This document shows, in pieces, positions 1-7,878 of a stretch of 64,000 nt of DNA. Position numbers and translations under genes: made by a program. Position 1 is the first letter of the stretch. Each line of letters starts with the position of its first letter. This stretch comes from Fodinibius sp034521915 (GTDB lineage Bacteria; Bacteroidota; Rhodothermia; Balneolales; Balneolaceae). A model generated the notes under the pieces. It made no database searches. It was not told the DNA's origin and saw only the letters and a program-made list of their open reading frames with translations. The stretch lies in assembly GCF_034521915.1 (NCBI RefSeq), contig NZ_JAXHLU010000009.1:31610-95609 (forward strand), in the 5' to 3' direction.

Positions 1-104
1 TAAAGAGATTGCAAATGATGAATGGTCGCTAAAGTTTGGAACATCCGTTATATTAACGCGCTAGATAAAATAGATAATCTTTCATCTAAAATTTGTTCAA
101 ATAT

Positions 105-1112
105 ATGAAATTAATAATCCCAATGGCAGGTCGAGGCACGAGAGTTCGACCCCATTCACATACCGTTCCCAAACCATTGCTGCCCGTCGCCGGAAAGATG
201 ATTGTGGAACGCATAGTAGAGACGTTTGCGCGCACGCTTGATCGCAACATCGATGAAATTGTATTTATTCTTGGTCCTGATTTTGGTCAGGAGATTAAAG
301 ATGCTCTAAAAGCAATGAGCGACCGCCAGGATGCCAAAGCCACTTTTCGTGTTCAGGAATCGGCGGAAGGCACAGCCCATGCGGTGTATTGCGCCGAAGA
401 GGATCTTGATGGCGAATGCATTATTGTTTTTGCTGATACCATTTTTGATATGGAAGGTTCTGTTTCGATTGAAGATGCCGACAGCGTTGTCTGGCTGAAA
501 GAAGTGGAAGATCCCTCCCGTTTTGGTGTAGCCGTAGAGAAAGATGGGAAGATTACGGATTTCGTTGAAAAACCCGATGAACCAATCTCAAATCTGGCAA
601 TAATCGGTGTCTATTACTTTAAAGATGGCACCGAACTCAAAAAAGAGATTGAATACCTGCTGGATAACGATATTCGCGGAAAGGGCAATGAATTCCAGCT
701 TACCGATGCCCTTGATCGCCTGCTAAAGGATGATAAAGTGTTTAAGAAAGCGACGGTTGATCAGTGGCTGGACTGCGGCACATTACCGGCCTGGAGAGAA
801 ACGTCCGGTATTATTACGGAGAAAGAGTACGAGGGAATTGACGAACACCGCTTTCCCGACACTAAAATTATTCCTCCCGTGTATATTGGGGATGATGTGG
901 AACTTGAAAACTGCATTATTGGACCCAAAGCCAGTATTGCCGAGGGTTCAAAACTCAAAAAGTGCACGGTTAAAAACAGCCTGATTCAAGAACATGCACA
1001 GCTAGAAGACTGCAAAATTGAGAATTCAACCATCGGTCGACATGTGGAACTCAAAGATGTAGATCAGGAAGTGCACCTTGGCGATCACACAAAAATTGGG
1101 GTAGAGGTATAG
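105..1112 (+). CDS. NDP-sugar nucleotidyltransferase with C-terminal beta-helix
   Basis: Sugar-phosphate nucleotidyltransferase, similar to glucose-1-phosphate thymidylyltransferases, which couple a sugar-1-phosphate to an NTP for cell-surface sugar synthesis. The N-terminus has the nucleotide-binding signature GRGTRVRP followed by PKPLLPVAGK, and FADTIF holds the expected metal-binding Asp. From about residue 255 the protein turns into short hexapeptide-like repeats (IGDDVELENCIIGP, SLIQEHAQLEDC) typical of a left-handed beta-helix. I chose the ATG at 105; a TTG four codons upstream is also in frame. The sugar and the NTP cannot be told from sequence. Two hairpins follow the stop. Confidence 0.85.
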   Translation: MKLIIPMAGRGTRVRPHSHTVPKPLLPVAGKMIVERIVETFARTLDRNIDEIVFILGPDFGQEIKDALKAMSDRQDAKATFRVQESAEGTAHAVYCAEEDLDGECIIVFADTIFDMEGSVSIEDADSVVWLKEVEDPSRFGVAVEKDGKITDFVEKPDEPISNLAIIGVYYFKDGTELKKEIEYLLDNDIRGKGNEFQLTDALDRLLKDDKVFKKATVDQWLDCGTLPAWRETSGIITEKEYEGIDEHRFPDTKIIPPVYIGDDVELENCIIGPKASIAEGSKLKKCTVKNSLIQEHAQLEDCKIENSTIGRHVELKDVDQEVHLGDHTKIGVEV

Positions 1113-1123
1113 GCTATATCACG

Positions 1124-1147
1124 AGCGCGGGATTTAAATCCCGCGCT
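1124..1147. terminator. Perfect 24-bp palindrome, probable terminator
   Basis: A perfect 12+12 palindrome centred on TTTAAA, with a GC-rich outer stem (GCGCGGG/CCCGCGC), 11 bases after the nucleotidyltransferase stop. There is no long T-run, so it may instead be a dispersed palindromic repeat or stabilise the 3' end. Confidence 0.6.
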
Positions 1148-1204
1148 AATTTATGATCTTTGATCACAGCCTGGGGATTGAACTTCAGTCAATCTTTTTG
1201 ATAG

Positions 1205-1237
1205 AAATGCCCGGCACTTCGAAAGTGCCGGGCATTT
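1205..1237. terminator. 15-bp stem hairpin, bidirectional terminator or repeat
   Basis: Two perfect 15-base arms (1205-1219 and 1223-1237) with a 3-base loop, starting AAATGCCCGGCACTT. It lies between convergent genes. Related stems occur at 6554-6588 and 10364-10396, so it also looks like a dispersed repeat used as a terminator. Confidence 0.7.
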
Positions 1238-1401
1238 ATCATCGATAAAAAGTTGTGAAGGAGTTGAACTTCTGAGCCCTCTGGTAACGGGAGTACGACT
1301 CCCTCTTAGCTTTAAAGTTGAACAAAACCCTTAAAAACTCCCGAGTCTTCGGATAATGGGAATAAACTATTTTTAAAAGCGTGTTTTAGCTAGCTTTTAT
1401 T

Positions 1402-1436
1402 CTCATTACTCACATCTCATGACTCGATACTATTAC
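1402..1436. repeat. Degenerate 7-bp tandem repeat, CTCATKA type
   Basis: Five consecutive 7-base units begin at 1402, 1409, 1416, 1423 and 1430. All start with CT and four start with CTC (for example CTCATTA and CTCATGA). The last unit touches the stop codon of the CDF gene. Similar heptad arrays with other words occur elsewhere in the window. Confidence 0.6.
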
Positions 1437-2368
1437 TAAATAAAATCTTCGAGCGGTCGATTCTGATCCGCATCTTTTAAGGTATCATGCACCTCCTCAT
1501 GGCTACCCTCCGGCTCCAGGTGGATCGTAACAATGACATCCCCCTTAACCGCATTTATAAGACGTTTTTCCAGTAGTGTTGACTCATCGTGCGCCTGTTC
1601 CAGATTTACGTTTTCCTTAAAGATGGCATGGAATTCAATCCAGGTTGTATTGCCGGTGGTACGGTGACGCAAGTTATGAACGTTAATCATAGATCCCGGC
1701 AGTTCTCTGGATAATTCTTCGCGGATAGCTTTATCTACTTCCGGATCACGGGAATCCATAAGTCCATCTACCGAATATTTGAGCAGTTTGAACCCCTCGT
1801 ACATTATATAAAAGGCCAGTGAAATAGCGACCAAAGAATCCAGGATAAGAAAATCTGTAAACTTAATAATGAGCAGCGTGGCCACCGCCCCGGCGCTGGT
1901 CCATACATCGGTAAGGGTGTGCTTGGCATTACTAACAACAATCATATTTTCTTCGCGCCGACCGACTTTTAGCAAATAACTGCCTAAGGCAAGATTCACA
2001 ATCCCCGCACCGCCAATGAGGTAAACGCCGATCATCAACTCGCGCAAATTATATCCATACAGGTAGTTTTCGACAGATTGATAAATAATAGTAATTCCTG
2101 CAAGGGTGATAACAGCACCTTCAATTCCCACAGACAAGAACTCGACGCGTTCGTGTCCATAAAGATGTTTTTCATCCGCAGGTTTGGTGCTCAACAGTAA
2201 TCCGTAATACACAAAAGCAACGGCAAGAACATGGATCACTGATTCTGCGGCATCGGACAATGCGGTATTCGAACCGGTGATACCAAAGCCTGTCACTTTA
2301 AGCGACAGGGAAAGAACCGATACCAGTAGGCTAATGCGTAAGGCTGTTTTTGCGGGTGATATTTTCAC
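1436..2368 (-). CDS. Cation diffusion facilitator (CDF) metal transporter
   Basis: Inner-membrane divalent-cation/proton antiporter of the CDF family (Zn, Fe, Co, Mn or Cd are possible). Five to six hydrophobic segments fill residues 10-200, followed by a cytoplasmic domain to residue 310. Metal-site residues are visible as SDAAES in the second segment (about residues 38-43, the SDAxES subgroup rather than D-x2-H-x3-D) and NAKHTLTD (H150, D154) in the fifth; HLYGHERVE marks the intracellular loop. The C-terminal domain has the usual IHLEPEG. The length of 310 aa is normal. It is convergent to the nucleotidyltransferase and divergent from the CCA gene. The metal specificity is unknown. Confidence 0.88.
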   Translation of the reverse strand: MKISPAKTALRISLLVSVLSLSLKVTGFGITGSNTALSDAAESVIHVLAVAFVYYGLLLSTKPADEKHLYGHERVEFLSVGIEGAVITLAGITIIYQSVENYLYGYNLRELMIGVYLIGGAGIVNLALGSYLLKVGRREENMIVVSNAKHTLTDVWTSAGAVATLLIIKFTDFLILDSLVAISLAFYIMYEGFKLLKYSVDGLMDSRDPEVDKAIREELSRELPGSMINVHNLRHRTTGNTTWIEFHAIFKENVNLEQAHDESTLLEKRLINAVKGDVIVTIHLEPEGSHEEVHDTLKDADQNRPLEDFI

Positions 2369-2479
2369 TAACGATTTTAAAAAGTGTAGGTTAAAACGGA
2401 GCTAAAAGATTACGCAAAGAATACCTGAAAGCAAGTGTATTTGTTCTTATTTTTACGCTCGTTTTATGACAAGTAATTA

Positions 2480-3913
2480 ATGAAAGACAGCGAAGTGAAA
2501 GATATCCCTCCCAAGCATCAGAACGTATTTAAAGAAATATCAGAGGCCGGAAAAACGGTTGACCAAGAGGTATATGTCGTTGGAGGCTATGTGCGCGATT
2601 TCTATCTCAATCGTACCAAAGATGCCGATAAACTGGATATAGATTTTGTGACGGTGGGATCGGGTATTGACCTGGCTCAAGAAATTGCCGATCGCCTGAA
2701 TGCCGATAACCTTTCGGTATATAAGCAGTTTGGAACCGCGCACATCAGGCACGATGATATGGATCTGGAATTTGTGGGAGCACGCAAGGAAAGTTACCGA
2801 AGTGATTCCCGCAAGCCTATCGTAGAGGACGGTACGCTGGAGGACGATCAGCTGCGCCGCGATTTTACGATCAACGCGCTTTCCTGGTCGCTCAATGAGG
2901 AAAACTATGGGCAGCTTGTAGATCCCTTTGGCGGCATACAGGATCTAAAAAAGAAGCTTATTCGCACGCCGGTTGATCCACTCAAAACCTTTGAGGATGA
3001 TCCCCTGCGGATGATGCGTGCTATCCGTTTTGCCACACAGCTACAGTTTGATATCGAAGAACAAACCTACCGCGGCATCGAAGAAATGGCCGAGCGCATC
3101 GAAATTATCTCCAAAGAGCGTATTATAGAGGAGCTAAACAAAATTGTGCTGGCCGAAAAGCCCTCTATTGGATTCAACCATCTATTTAAAACGGGCCTGC
3201 TGGAACATTTCTTTCCCGAGATGGTAAAGCTGCACGGCGTTGAGGAGGTACGAGGTGTTCGTCATAAAGACAACTTCTGGCATACGCTCAAAGTACTCGA
3301 CAATGTGGCTGAAATGGGTGGAGATTTGTGGCTTCGATGGGCGGCAATTATGCACGATATTGCTAAACCGGCTACTCAGAAATTTGTGGAGGGTACGGGC
3401 TGGACATTTCACGGTCACGATGCTCTGGGTGCCAAATGGGTTAAACCTATTTTTCGGCGATTGGGGCTGCCGCTCGATGAGCGGATGAGGTACGTTCGCA
3501 AGTTGGTACGCCTGCATTTGCGTCCCATTGCTCTTGTTTCTGATGATGTAACCGACAGTGCCGTGCGTCGCCTTATTTACGAAGCCGGCGACGATATTGA
3601 CGATCTGATGACTCTTTGCCGTGCTGATATCACCAGTAAAAATGATTACAAAGTAAAGCAGTACAACCGCAACTTTGATTATGTAGAAAAGAAAATCGAA
3701 GAGGTTGAAAAGAAAGATCGTATTCGCAATTGGACGAATCCAATCAGCGGGGATGAAATTATGGAAGCCTTAGACTTAAAACCCGGTCCCGTTATCGGGG
3801 ATATCAAAGATGCGATCAAAGAAGCTATTTTGGATGGCGAAATTCCAAACGAGCGCGATGCCGCTTATAATTATATGATTGAAATTAAAGACCAGTTTTT
3901 AGAAGAGGAATAA
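2480..3913 (+). CDS. cca: CCA tRNA nucleotidyltransferase / polyA polymerase with HD domain
   Basis: Class II nucleotidyltransferase that adds or repairs the 3' CCA of tRNAs; some relatives are poly(A) polymerases. The N-terminus shows VVGGYVRDFYL followed by DIDFV (the metal-binding Asp pair), then RRDFTINAL, the usual motif after the palm. Residues 120-230 are the RNA-binding head. An HD domain follows, with RHKDNFWHTLKVL and IMHDIAKP near residues 255-295. The length of 477 aa fits HD-containing family members. It stands alone on this strand, with the insertion sequence downstream. CCA activity is the likely role; sequence does not exclude poly(A) polymerase. Confidence 0.9.
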   Translation: MKDSEVKDIPPKHQNVFKEISEAGKTVDQEVYVVGGYVRDFYLNRTKDADKLDIDFVTVGSGIDLAQEIADRLNADNLSVYKQFGTAHIRHDDMDLEFVGARKESYRSDSRKPIVEDGTLEDDQLRRDFTINALSWSLNEENYGQLVDPFGGIQDLKKKLIRTPVDPLKTFEDDPLRMMRAIRFATQLQFDIEEQTYRGIEEMAERIEIISKERIIEELNKIVLAEKPSIGFNHLFKTGLLEHFFPEMVKLHGVEEVRGVRHKDNFWHTLKVLDNVAEMGGDLWLRWAAIMHDIAKPATQKFVEGTGWTFHGHDALGAKWVKPIFRRLGLPLDERMRYVRKLVRLHLRPIALVSDDVTDSAVRRLIYEAGDDIDDLMTLCRADITSKNDYKVKQYNRNFDYVEKKIEEVEKKDRIRNWTNPISGDEIMEALDLKPGPVIGDIKDAIKEAILDGEIPNERDAAYNYMIEIKDQFLEEE

Positions 3914-4047
3914 GCTAAATAACGGTTTATACTTTGCGGATTTTAGGTGGTAGATCCGAAAAGTTTGTGCAGGAAATAAAAAATGGTTTAAAAACTCTAA
4001 TGATATATTAATTAAAACGCGTTTTTCGGTTGAAATGTAGTCTTTTG

Positions 4048-4130
4048 TGTCAACCACCCCTGCCCCCTCCTTTATGTACAGACTTGGGACATCCTTTACA
4101 GGTGTTCGGAAACATGGTTTACACTTCTAA
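4048..4130 (+). repeat. Left inverted end of the IS481-type element
   Basis: An imperfect inverted match to 5343-5427. Shared blocks are CCCCCTCCTTT near 4065-4074 and a 55-base stretch containing GACAT and TTTACACTT, which matches the other end at roughly two thirds of positions by eye. Confidence 0.65.
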
Positions 4131-4172
4131 GTTCAACAATTTTGGGTACTCTTTGGCTAAAAAGGAGGTCAA

Positions 4173-5345
4173 GTGCCCTGGAAAAACCAGCAAACGACCA
4201 TGGAATTACGAGCCGAATTTGTACAATTAGCAGATCAACCAACCGCAAATATGAGCCAGTTGTGTCGCCGCTTTGGCATTAGCCGCCCAACGGGATATAA
4301 ATGGTTACGACGATGGCGCCAAGAAGGGAAACCCGGACTGGCCGATCGGTGTCGGCGGCCCCACCACTCTCTGAATAAAACACCGGAGCATATCGAAGCG
4401 GTCATTATCCAGGCGCGCAGGCGGTTCCCCGGCTGGGGCGGACGTAAGCTGCGCCGCTGGATTCGCAACAAAATCGATGATGGCACCTTCGGCCTTTCGG
4501 TCGAGCAGCTGCCTGCCCCGTCGACGATTACTCGTATTCTCGACCGCCATAACCTATTGGGGAATCCATCTGAGACAAGGCGCAATAAAACGTATAAGCG
4601 GTTCGAGCGGGATCGTCCGAACCAACTCTGGCAGCTCGACTTTAAGGGGGAGTTTCCGCTGATGGGCGGCCAACTATGTTATCCGCTGACGCTGGTCGAT
4701 GATCATTCCCGGTTCTGTGTTTTGCTGCAGGCTTGCCAGAACCAGCGGCGGGAAACCGTACAACAACTGTTAGAGACCGCCTTCCGCCGGTATGGACTCC
4801 CAAAAGCGATTCTTCTCGATAATGGTCCGCCATGGGGAGCCGGGATAGGGTGGAGAGCTGATGGTCCGTACTATACTGGTCTGACCGCCTGGCTAATGCT
4901 ATCGGGGATTAAGGTCATTTATGCACGGCCGGGTCAACCGCAAACAAAAGGAAAAAACGAACGATTTAATGGGACCCTGCAGGCAGAGGTGTTGGAGTGG
5001 CGACAATTTTCTGGCTGGCCTGAGCTCAACCAGAGCTTTACCCGTTGGCGGCGAATATACAATACCGAACGTCCGCATGAGGCGTTGGACATGGAAGTGC
5101 CAGCTCGCCATTTCCAGCCAAGTCCGATGGACTTTCCCACCAAGCTACCGGAGGTTAGCTATGGTCCCGACGACCAGCAACGAAAGGTAGATATAGACGG
5201 AAGAATAAGCTTCCAAGGAGACGAATATCGCGTGGGCAAGGCCTTTGGTGGTTATCCTGTGGCCCTTCGGCCGAATGGTCAGCCCGAGAAGTGGAACGTA
5301 TATTTTTGTCATCAACACATTCGAACCATACATTTAACGGACTAA
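4173..5345 (+). CDS. IS481-family DDE transposase
   Basis: Transposase of the IS481 group. Residues 8-60 form a helix-turn-helix that includes CRRFGISRPTGYKWL. The integrase-like core has LWQLDFKG (D156), ILLDNGPPW (D216) and KGKNERFNG (E263), the expected acidic triad, plus the family-typical TLVDDHSRF and RPHEALD. It appears full length and uninterrupted, so the element may be active. The GTG start is fixed by AAAGGAGG at 4161-4168, a much stronger ribosome site than most genes here have. That site and the GC-rich coding sequence suggest horizontal arrival. Confidence 0.92.
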   Translation: MPWKNQQTTMELRAEFVQLADQPTANMSQLCRRFGISRPTGYKWLRRWRQEGKPGLADRCRRPHHSLNKTPEHIEAVIIQARRRFPGWGGRKLRRWIRNKIDDGTFGLSVEQLPAPSTITRILDRHNLLGNPSETRRNKTYKRFERDRPNQLWQLDFKGEFPLMGGQLCYPLTLVDDHSRFCVLLQACQNQRRETVQQLLETAFRRYGLPKAILLDNGPPWGAGIGWRADGPYYTGLTAWLMLSGIKVIYARPGQPQTKGKNERFNGTLQAEVLEWRQFSGWPELNQSFTRWRRIYNTERPHEALDMEVPARHFQPSPMDFPTKLPEVSYGPDDQQRKVDIDGRISFQGDEYRVGKAFGGYPVALRPNGQPEKWNVYFCHQHIRTIHLTD

Positions 5346-5427
5346 ATGTGTAAACTATCTCCCAAAACAGGTGTTAACCATGTCTCCGGTCTTTACACTT
5401 TAAAAGGAGGGGGAAAAGTGGCAACTA
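5343..5427 (-). repeat. Right inverted end of the IS481-type element
   Basis: An imperfect inverted partner of 4048-4130 that begins at the transposase stop codon. It carries GTGTAAAC, CAGGTGTTAACCATGTCTCC and, outermost, AAAAGGAGGGGG with GTGGCAAC. Confidence 0.65.
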
Positions 5428-5433
5428 GGAGTT

Positions 5434-5454
5434 TCTCCCCTTATGAAGGGGAGA
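5434..5454. repeat. Palindrome TCTCCCCTT-atg-AAGGGGAGA
   Basis: Two perfect 9-base arms with a 3-base loop, followed by TTAAGAGGGGTTG. It lies immediately outside the insertion sequence and could be a dispersed palindromic repeat that served as its target. Confidence 0.5.
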
Positions 5455-5553
5455 TTAAGAGGGGTTGTTTAAGTACATGGATTATATCTCAACCGTACAA
5501 TACGCTACTTTAAATTATTGTTATTTAATAATGATAGTATACCCTTAGCATCA

Positions 5554-5624
5554 AAACCCCGAGGGTCTAAAATTATCATAAGTTATTATTGGATTTTCTG
5601 AGTTTTGCAAAGACCTCAGGGTTT
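5554..5624. repeat. Spaced inverted repeat upstream of ispE
   Basis: AAACCCCGAGGGTCT (5554-5568) pairs with AGACCTCAGGGTTT (5611-5624), with one bulge and one mismatch, across a 42-base loop. It lies in the probable ispE leader. It may be a repeat remnant or a leader structure. Confidence 0.45.
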
Positions 5625-5646
5625 AACGCAAATAAAATTATGTTAT

Positions 5647-6522
5647 ATGGCTAACGACGTCTGGATTGCCGATTCGTATGCGAAAATCAATTTAGGATTG
5701 CACGTTCTGGAACGCCTGCCCACCGGTTATCACGCCATAGAAACAGGAATGTGTTTTCTAGAATGGCGCGATCATTTTGAGGTAAAAAAGGCTCCGGAAA
5801 TGAAGCTGGAGATGGATGATGAGCATATCCCTACTGATGAAAGCAACCTCATAAACAAAGCTATAGAAACGCTTGATAGATACATCGGCCTGCAGCATAA
5901 TTATTTAATTCGCGTTGACAAACGAATTCCTGCAGGGGCCGGACTTGGCGGCGGCAGCAGTAATGCAGCACTTACGCTGCGGATGCTTAACAAAATTGAG
6001 GAACTGGGACTTACTGACGATGAACTCATTGACTTGAGCCGCGATCTCGGAGCCGATGTCCCTTTCTTTATCAAAGGGAAACCTGGCATTGCCAAGGGCA
6101 TTGGTCATGAAATTGAACAGCTGGACTTACAACCTAATTTCTGGATTGTTACCTGCTTTCCCAATGAGCAGAGCAGTACGGCCGAAGCGTATCAAAACTG
6201 TGTGCCCGATCCTGAGCCAGAATTCGATCTTAAGAAGATACTTACCGAAGAAGATATTGACGAATGGCAATTCATCCTCAATAATGATCTGGAGAAATCA
6301 GTGTTTCCGCGCATTAATGTATCCGGGAATATGAAAGATCAGATGTATGAATTTGGGGCTACCTATGCTTCGATGACGGGAAGCGGCTCAGCAGTGTACG
6401 GCATTTTTGAGCAGGATTTTGTGGCAACCAATGCTTATAAGGGATTATTAGAACTGGACTTCCCAACGAATTTAACGCGTCCCGGCTTTAAACCTGATTA
6501 CGGGATTTACCGAAAAGCATGA
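5647..6522 (+). CDS. ispE: 4-diphosphocytidyl-2-C-methyl-D-erythritol kinase
   Basis: GHMP-family kinase that phosphorylates CDP-methylerythritol in the non-mevalonate isoprenoid pathway. The start ATG at 5647 gives MANDVWIADSYAKINLGLHV, matching the conserved IspE N-terminus; a longer TTG-started frame adds 14 unlikely residues. The ATP-binding motif PAGAGLGGGSSNAA is near residue 100, and the C-terminal motif MTGSGSAVYG is present. The length of 291 aa is typical. A wobble-paired hairpin follows, and then an MFS gene on the same strand. Confidence 0.93.
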   Translation: MANDVWIADSYAKINLGLHVLERLPTGYHAIETGMCFLEWRDHFEVKKAPEMKLEMDDEHIPTDESNLINKAIETLDRYIGLQHNYLIRVDKRIPAGAGLGGGSSNAALTLRMLNKIEELGLTDDELIDLSRDLGADVPFFIKGKPGIAKGIGHEIEQLDLQPNFWIVTCFPNEQSSTAEAYQNCVPDPEPEFDLKKILTEEDIDEWQFILNNDLEKSVFPRINVSGNMKDQMYEFGATYASMTGSGSAVYGIFEQDFVATNAYKGLLELDFPTNLTRPGFKPDYGIYRKA

Positions 6523-6553
6523 AATAAATTGTAAATATTAAGAGATATACAAC

Positions 6554-6588
6554 AAGATGCCTGGCATTTCAACAGTGTCGGGTATCTT
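6554..6588 (+). terminator. 13-bp wobble hairpin between ispE and MFS gene
   Basis: AAGATGCCTGGCA (6554-6566) pairs with TGTCGGGTATCTT (6576-6588), using three G-U pairs that form only in plus-strand RNA. It ends 6 bases before the MFS start codon, so it may act as a terminator or as a leader structure. It resembles the stem at 1205-1237. Confidence 0.5.
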
Positions 6589-6594
6589 AATAAT

Positions 6595-7794
6595 ATGGCC
6601 GACAAGAAAAAGGAAGTCTTTTTCATCATATTTTCTCTTTGGTTATTGGTCTTTGCCGCCAGCAGCCAAATTATGATTATTGCGCCTATCCTCCCGCGCA
6701 TCAGTGAGCAACTGGCTGTTTCAGAAGCGCTGCTCGGCACCCTTGTTACCGCTTATGCTGTAATGGTTGGCATCTGTGCTTTGATTACAGGACCCATTTC
6801 TGACAAGATTGGTCGGCGCAAAATATTACTTATAGGCACGGGACTTATGACATTCTCCCTGTTCCTTCATGGCTTTGTCTTCAATTTTACGAGTTTCTTG
6901 TTTGTACGGGGATTGGCGGGCGCTGCCGGCGGAATTCTCAGTGGCGCATCGGTTTCTTATGTGGGAGATTATTTCCCCTACGAGCGACGCGGGTGGGCGA
7001 ATGGATGGATCATGAGTGGCATCGCCATGGGACAAATTTTGGGAATACCTATAGGTACCATTTTAGCAGAATATTTTGGTTTTCGAGCCCCATTTCTTGC
7101 TTTTGCCATTCTCATGTTGCTAGCCCTACTGTTAATTTGGCTTACCGTCCCACAACCGGATATCAAACTCCAGAAAGCAAAAATTACAGTAGTCGGATCC
7201 ATCCGAAAATACCTGATTATGCTTCGCAAGCCCGAAATTATTGCTTCAGCCGTTAGTTATTTTCTGATGTTTTTAAGCCTGTCGGTGTATGTGATTTACC
7301 TGCCCACCTGGTTAGAAACTACTTTCAATGTATCCGGAAATGAAATAGCTTCACTCTTTTTGGTGGGTGGGATCGCAAATGTCGTAACCGGACCACAGGC
7401 AGGAAAACTTTCAGATCTGTGGGGACGAAAAAGCATTATCATTATCTCTTGCATTGGGTTAGCTCTGGTTATGGGGCTGACCATTCCCCTTGTTCAATCG
7501 TTCTGGGTAGCCTATGTGCTATTTTTTGTGATTATGATTCTGGTGGCCATGCGAATAAGTCCGTTCCAGGCACTTACCACGGAGTTGGTTTCGGGGCGCA
7601 AGAGGGGTACGCTAATGAGTCTACTCGTAGCTATTGGTCAGGTCGGATATGGGATAGGCGGCACCATTGCCGGACCTGCTTATGTATCACAGGGATATAT
7701 TAGCAATACACTGATTGGAGCTGCTATGATCTTGGGAATGGCCTTGATCGTTTGGAAATATCTTCCCGAACCTGAGCTAAAACATTCCAATTAA
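6595..7794 (+). CDS. MFS transporter (DHA1-like)
   Basis: Major facilitator superfamily secondary transporter in the inner membrane, 399 aa with about 12 hydrophobic segments. The motif between segments 2 and 3 is GPISDKIGRRKILL (about residues 65-78), the MFS motif A; a second copy-like GKLSDLWGRKSIII opens the second half near residue 270. Overall it resembles drug/H+ antiporters and sugar-efflux-type MFS, but the substrate is unknown. The ATG at 6595 is the obvious start and lies right after a hairpin, so expression could be controlled there. Its position between ispE and glgP gives no clear functional hint. Confidence 0.85.
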   Translation: MADKKKEVFFIIFSLWLLVFAASSQIMIIAPILPRISEQLAVSEALLGTLVTAYAVMVGICALITGPISDKIGRRKILLIGTGLMTFSLFLHGFVFNFTSFLFVRGLAGAAGGILSGASVSYVGDYFPYERRGWANGWIMSGIAMGQILGIPIGTILAEYFGFRAPFLAFAILMLLALLLIWLTVPQPDIKLQKAKITVVGSIRKYLIMLRKPEIIASAVSYFLMFLSLSVYVIYLPTWLETTFNVSGNEIASLFLVGGIANVVTGPQAGKLSDLWGRKSIIIISCIGLALVMGLTIPLVQSFWVAYVLFFVIMILVAMRISPFQALTTELVSGRKRGTLMSLLVAIGQVGYGIGGTIAGPAYVSQGYISNTLIGAAMILGMALIVWKYLPEPELKHSN

Positions 7795-7878
7795 TTTACT
7801 TCATTTTCCGTTTTTAATTCTTGTATTTTCCTCATTACTTATCTCGTCACTAATTTAGCAACCTAATTGTCTTTTCAG

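Larger units (their letters stand above)
1113..1435. other. Intergenic stretch with hairpins and tandem repeats
   Basis: This 323-base gap between convergent genes has no convincing ORF. It holds two strong hairpins near its left end, an inverted GGGAGT/ACTCCC pair near 1289-1303, and a run of degenerate 7-bp repeats that reaches the stop codon of the CDF gene. Nothing else was recognised. Confidence 0.6.
4048..5427. mobile_element. IS481-family insertion sequence
   Basis: A one-gene insertion sequence. The two ends (about 4048-4130 and 5343-5427) are imperfect inverted repeats. Outside to inside, both carry CCAC, CCCCCTCCTTT, a TGTAMAGAC block, GACAT and TTTACAC. Each end therefore has several candidate transposase sites rather than a short terminal repeat. 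The element looks more GC-rich than its surroundings. The outer borders are uncertain by several bases and I found no convincing target duplication; CTAG occurs at the right border, but the left flank lacks it. Confidence 0.8.
5346..5646. other. Spacer between transposase and ispE
   Basis: This 301-base stretch has no gene. It contains the right end of the insertion sequence, a 9-bp stem palindrome at 5434-5454 and an imperfect inverted pair at 5554-5568/5611-5624 whose right arm lies just upstream of ispE. Confidence 0.6.

Noticed and set aside
2..64. Possible C-terminal end of an upstream gene (reads ...DEWSLKFGTSVILTR then TAG).
   Set aside because: Twenty codons cut by the window edge with no recognisable family; it cannot be told from chance.
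4030..4230. A 66-codon frame over the left end of the insertion sequence.
   Set aside because: It overlaps the inverted end and the transposase start in another frame and shows no domain.
5424..5429. CTAG target site of IS481 at the right border as a target duplication.
   Set aside because: No matching copy is found at the left border, so a duplication cannot be claimed.
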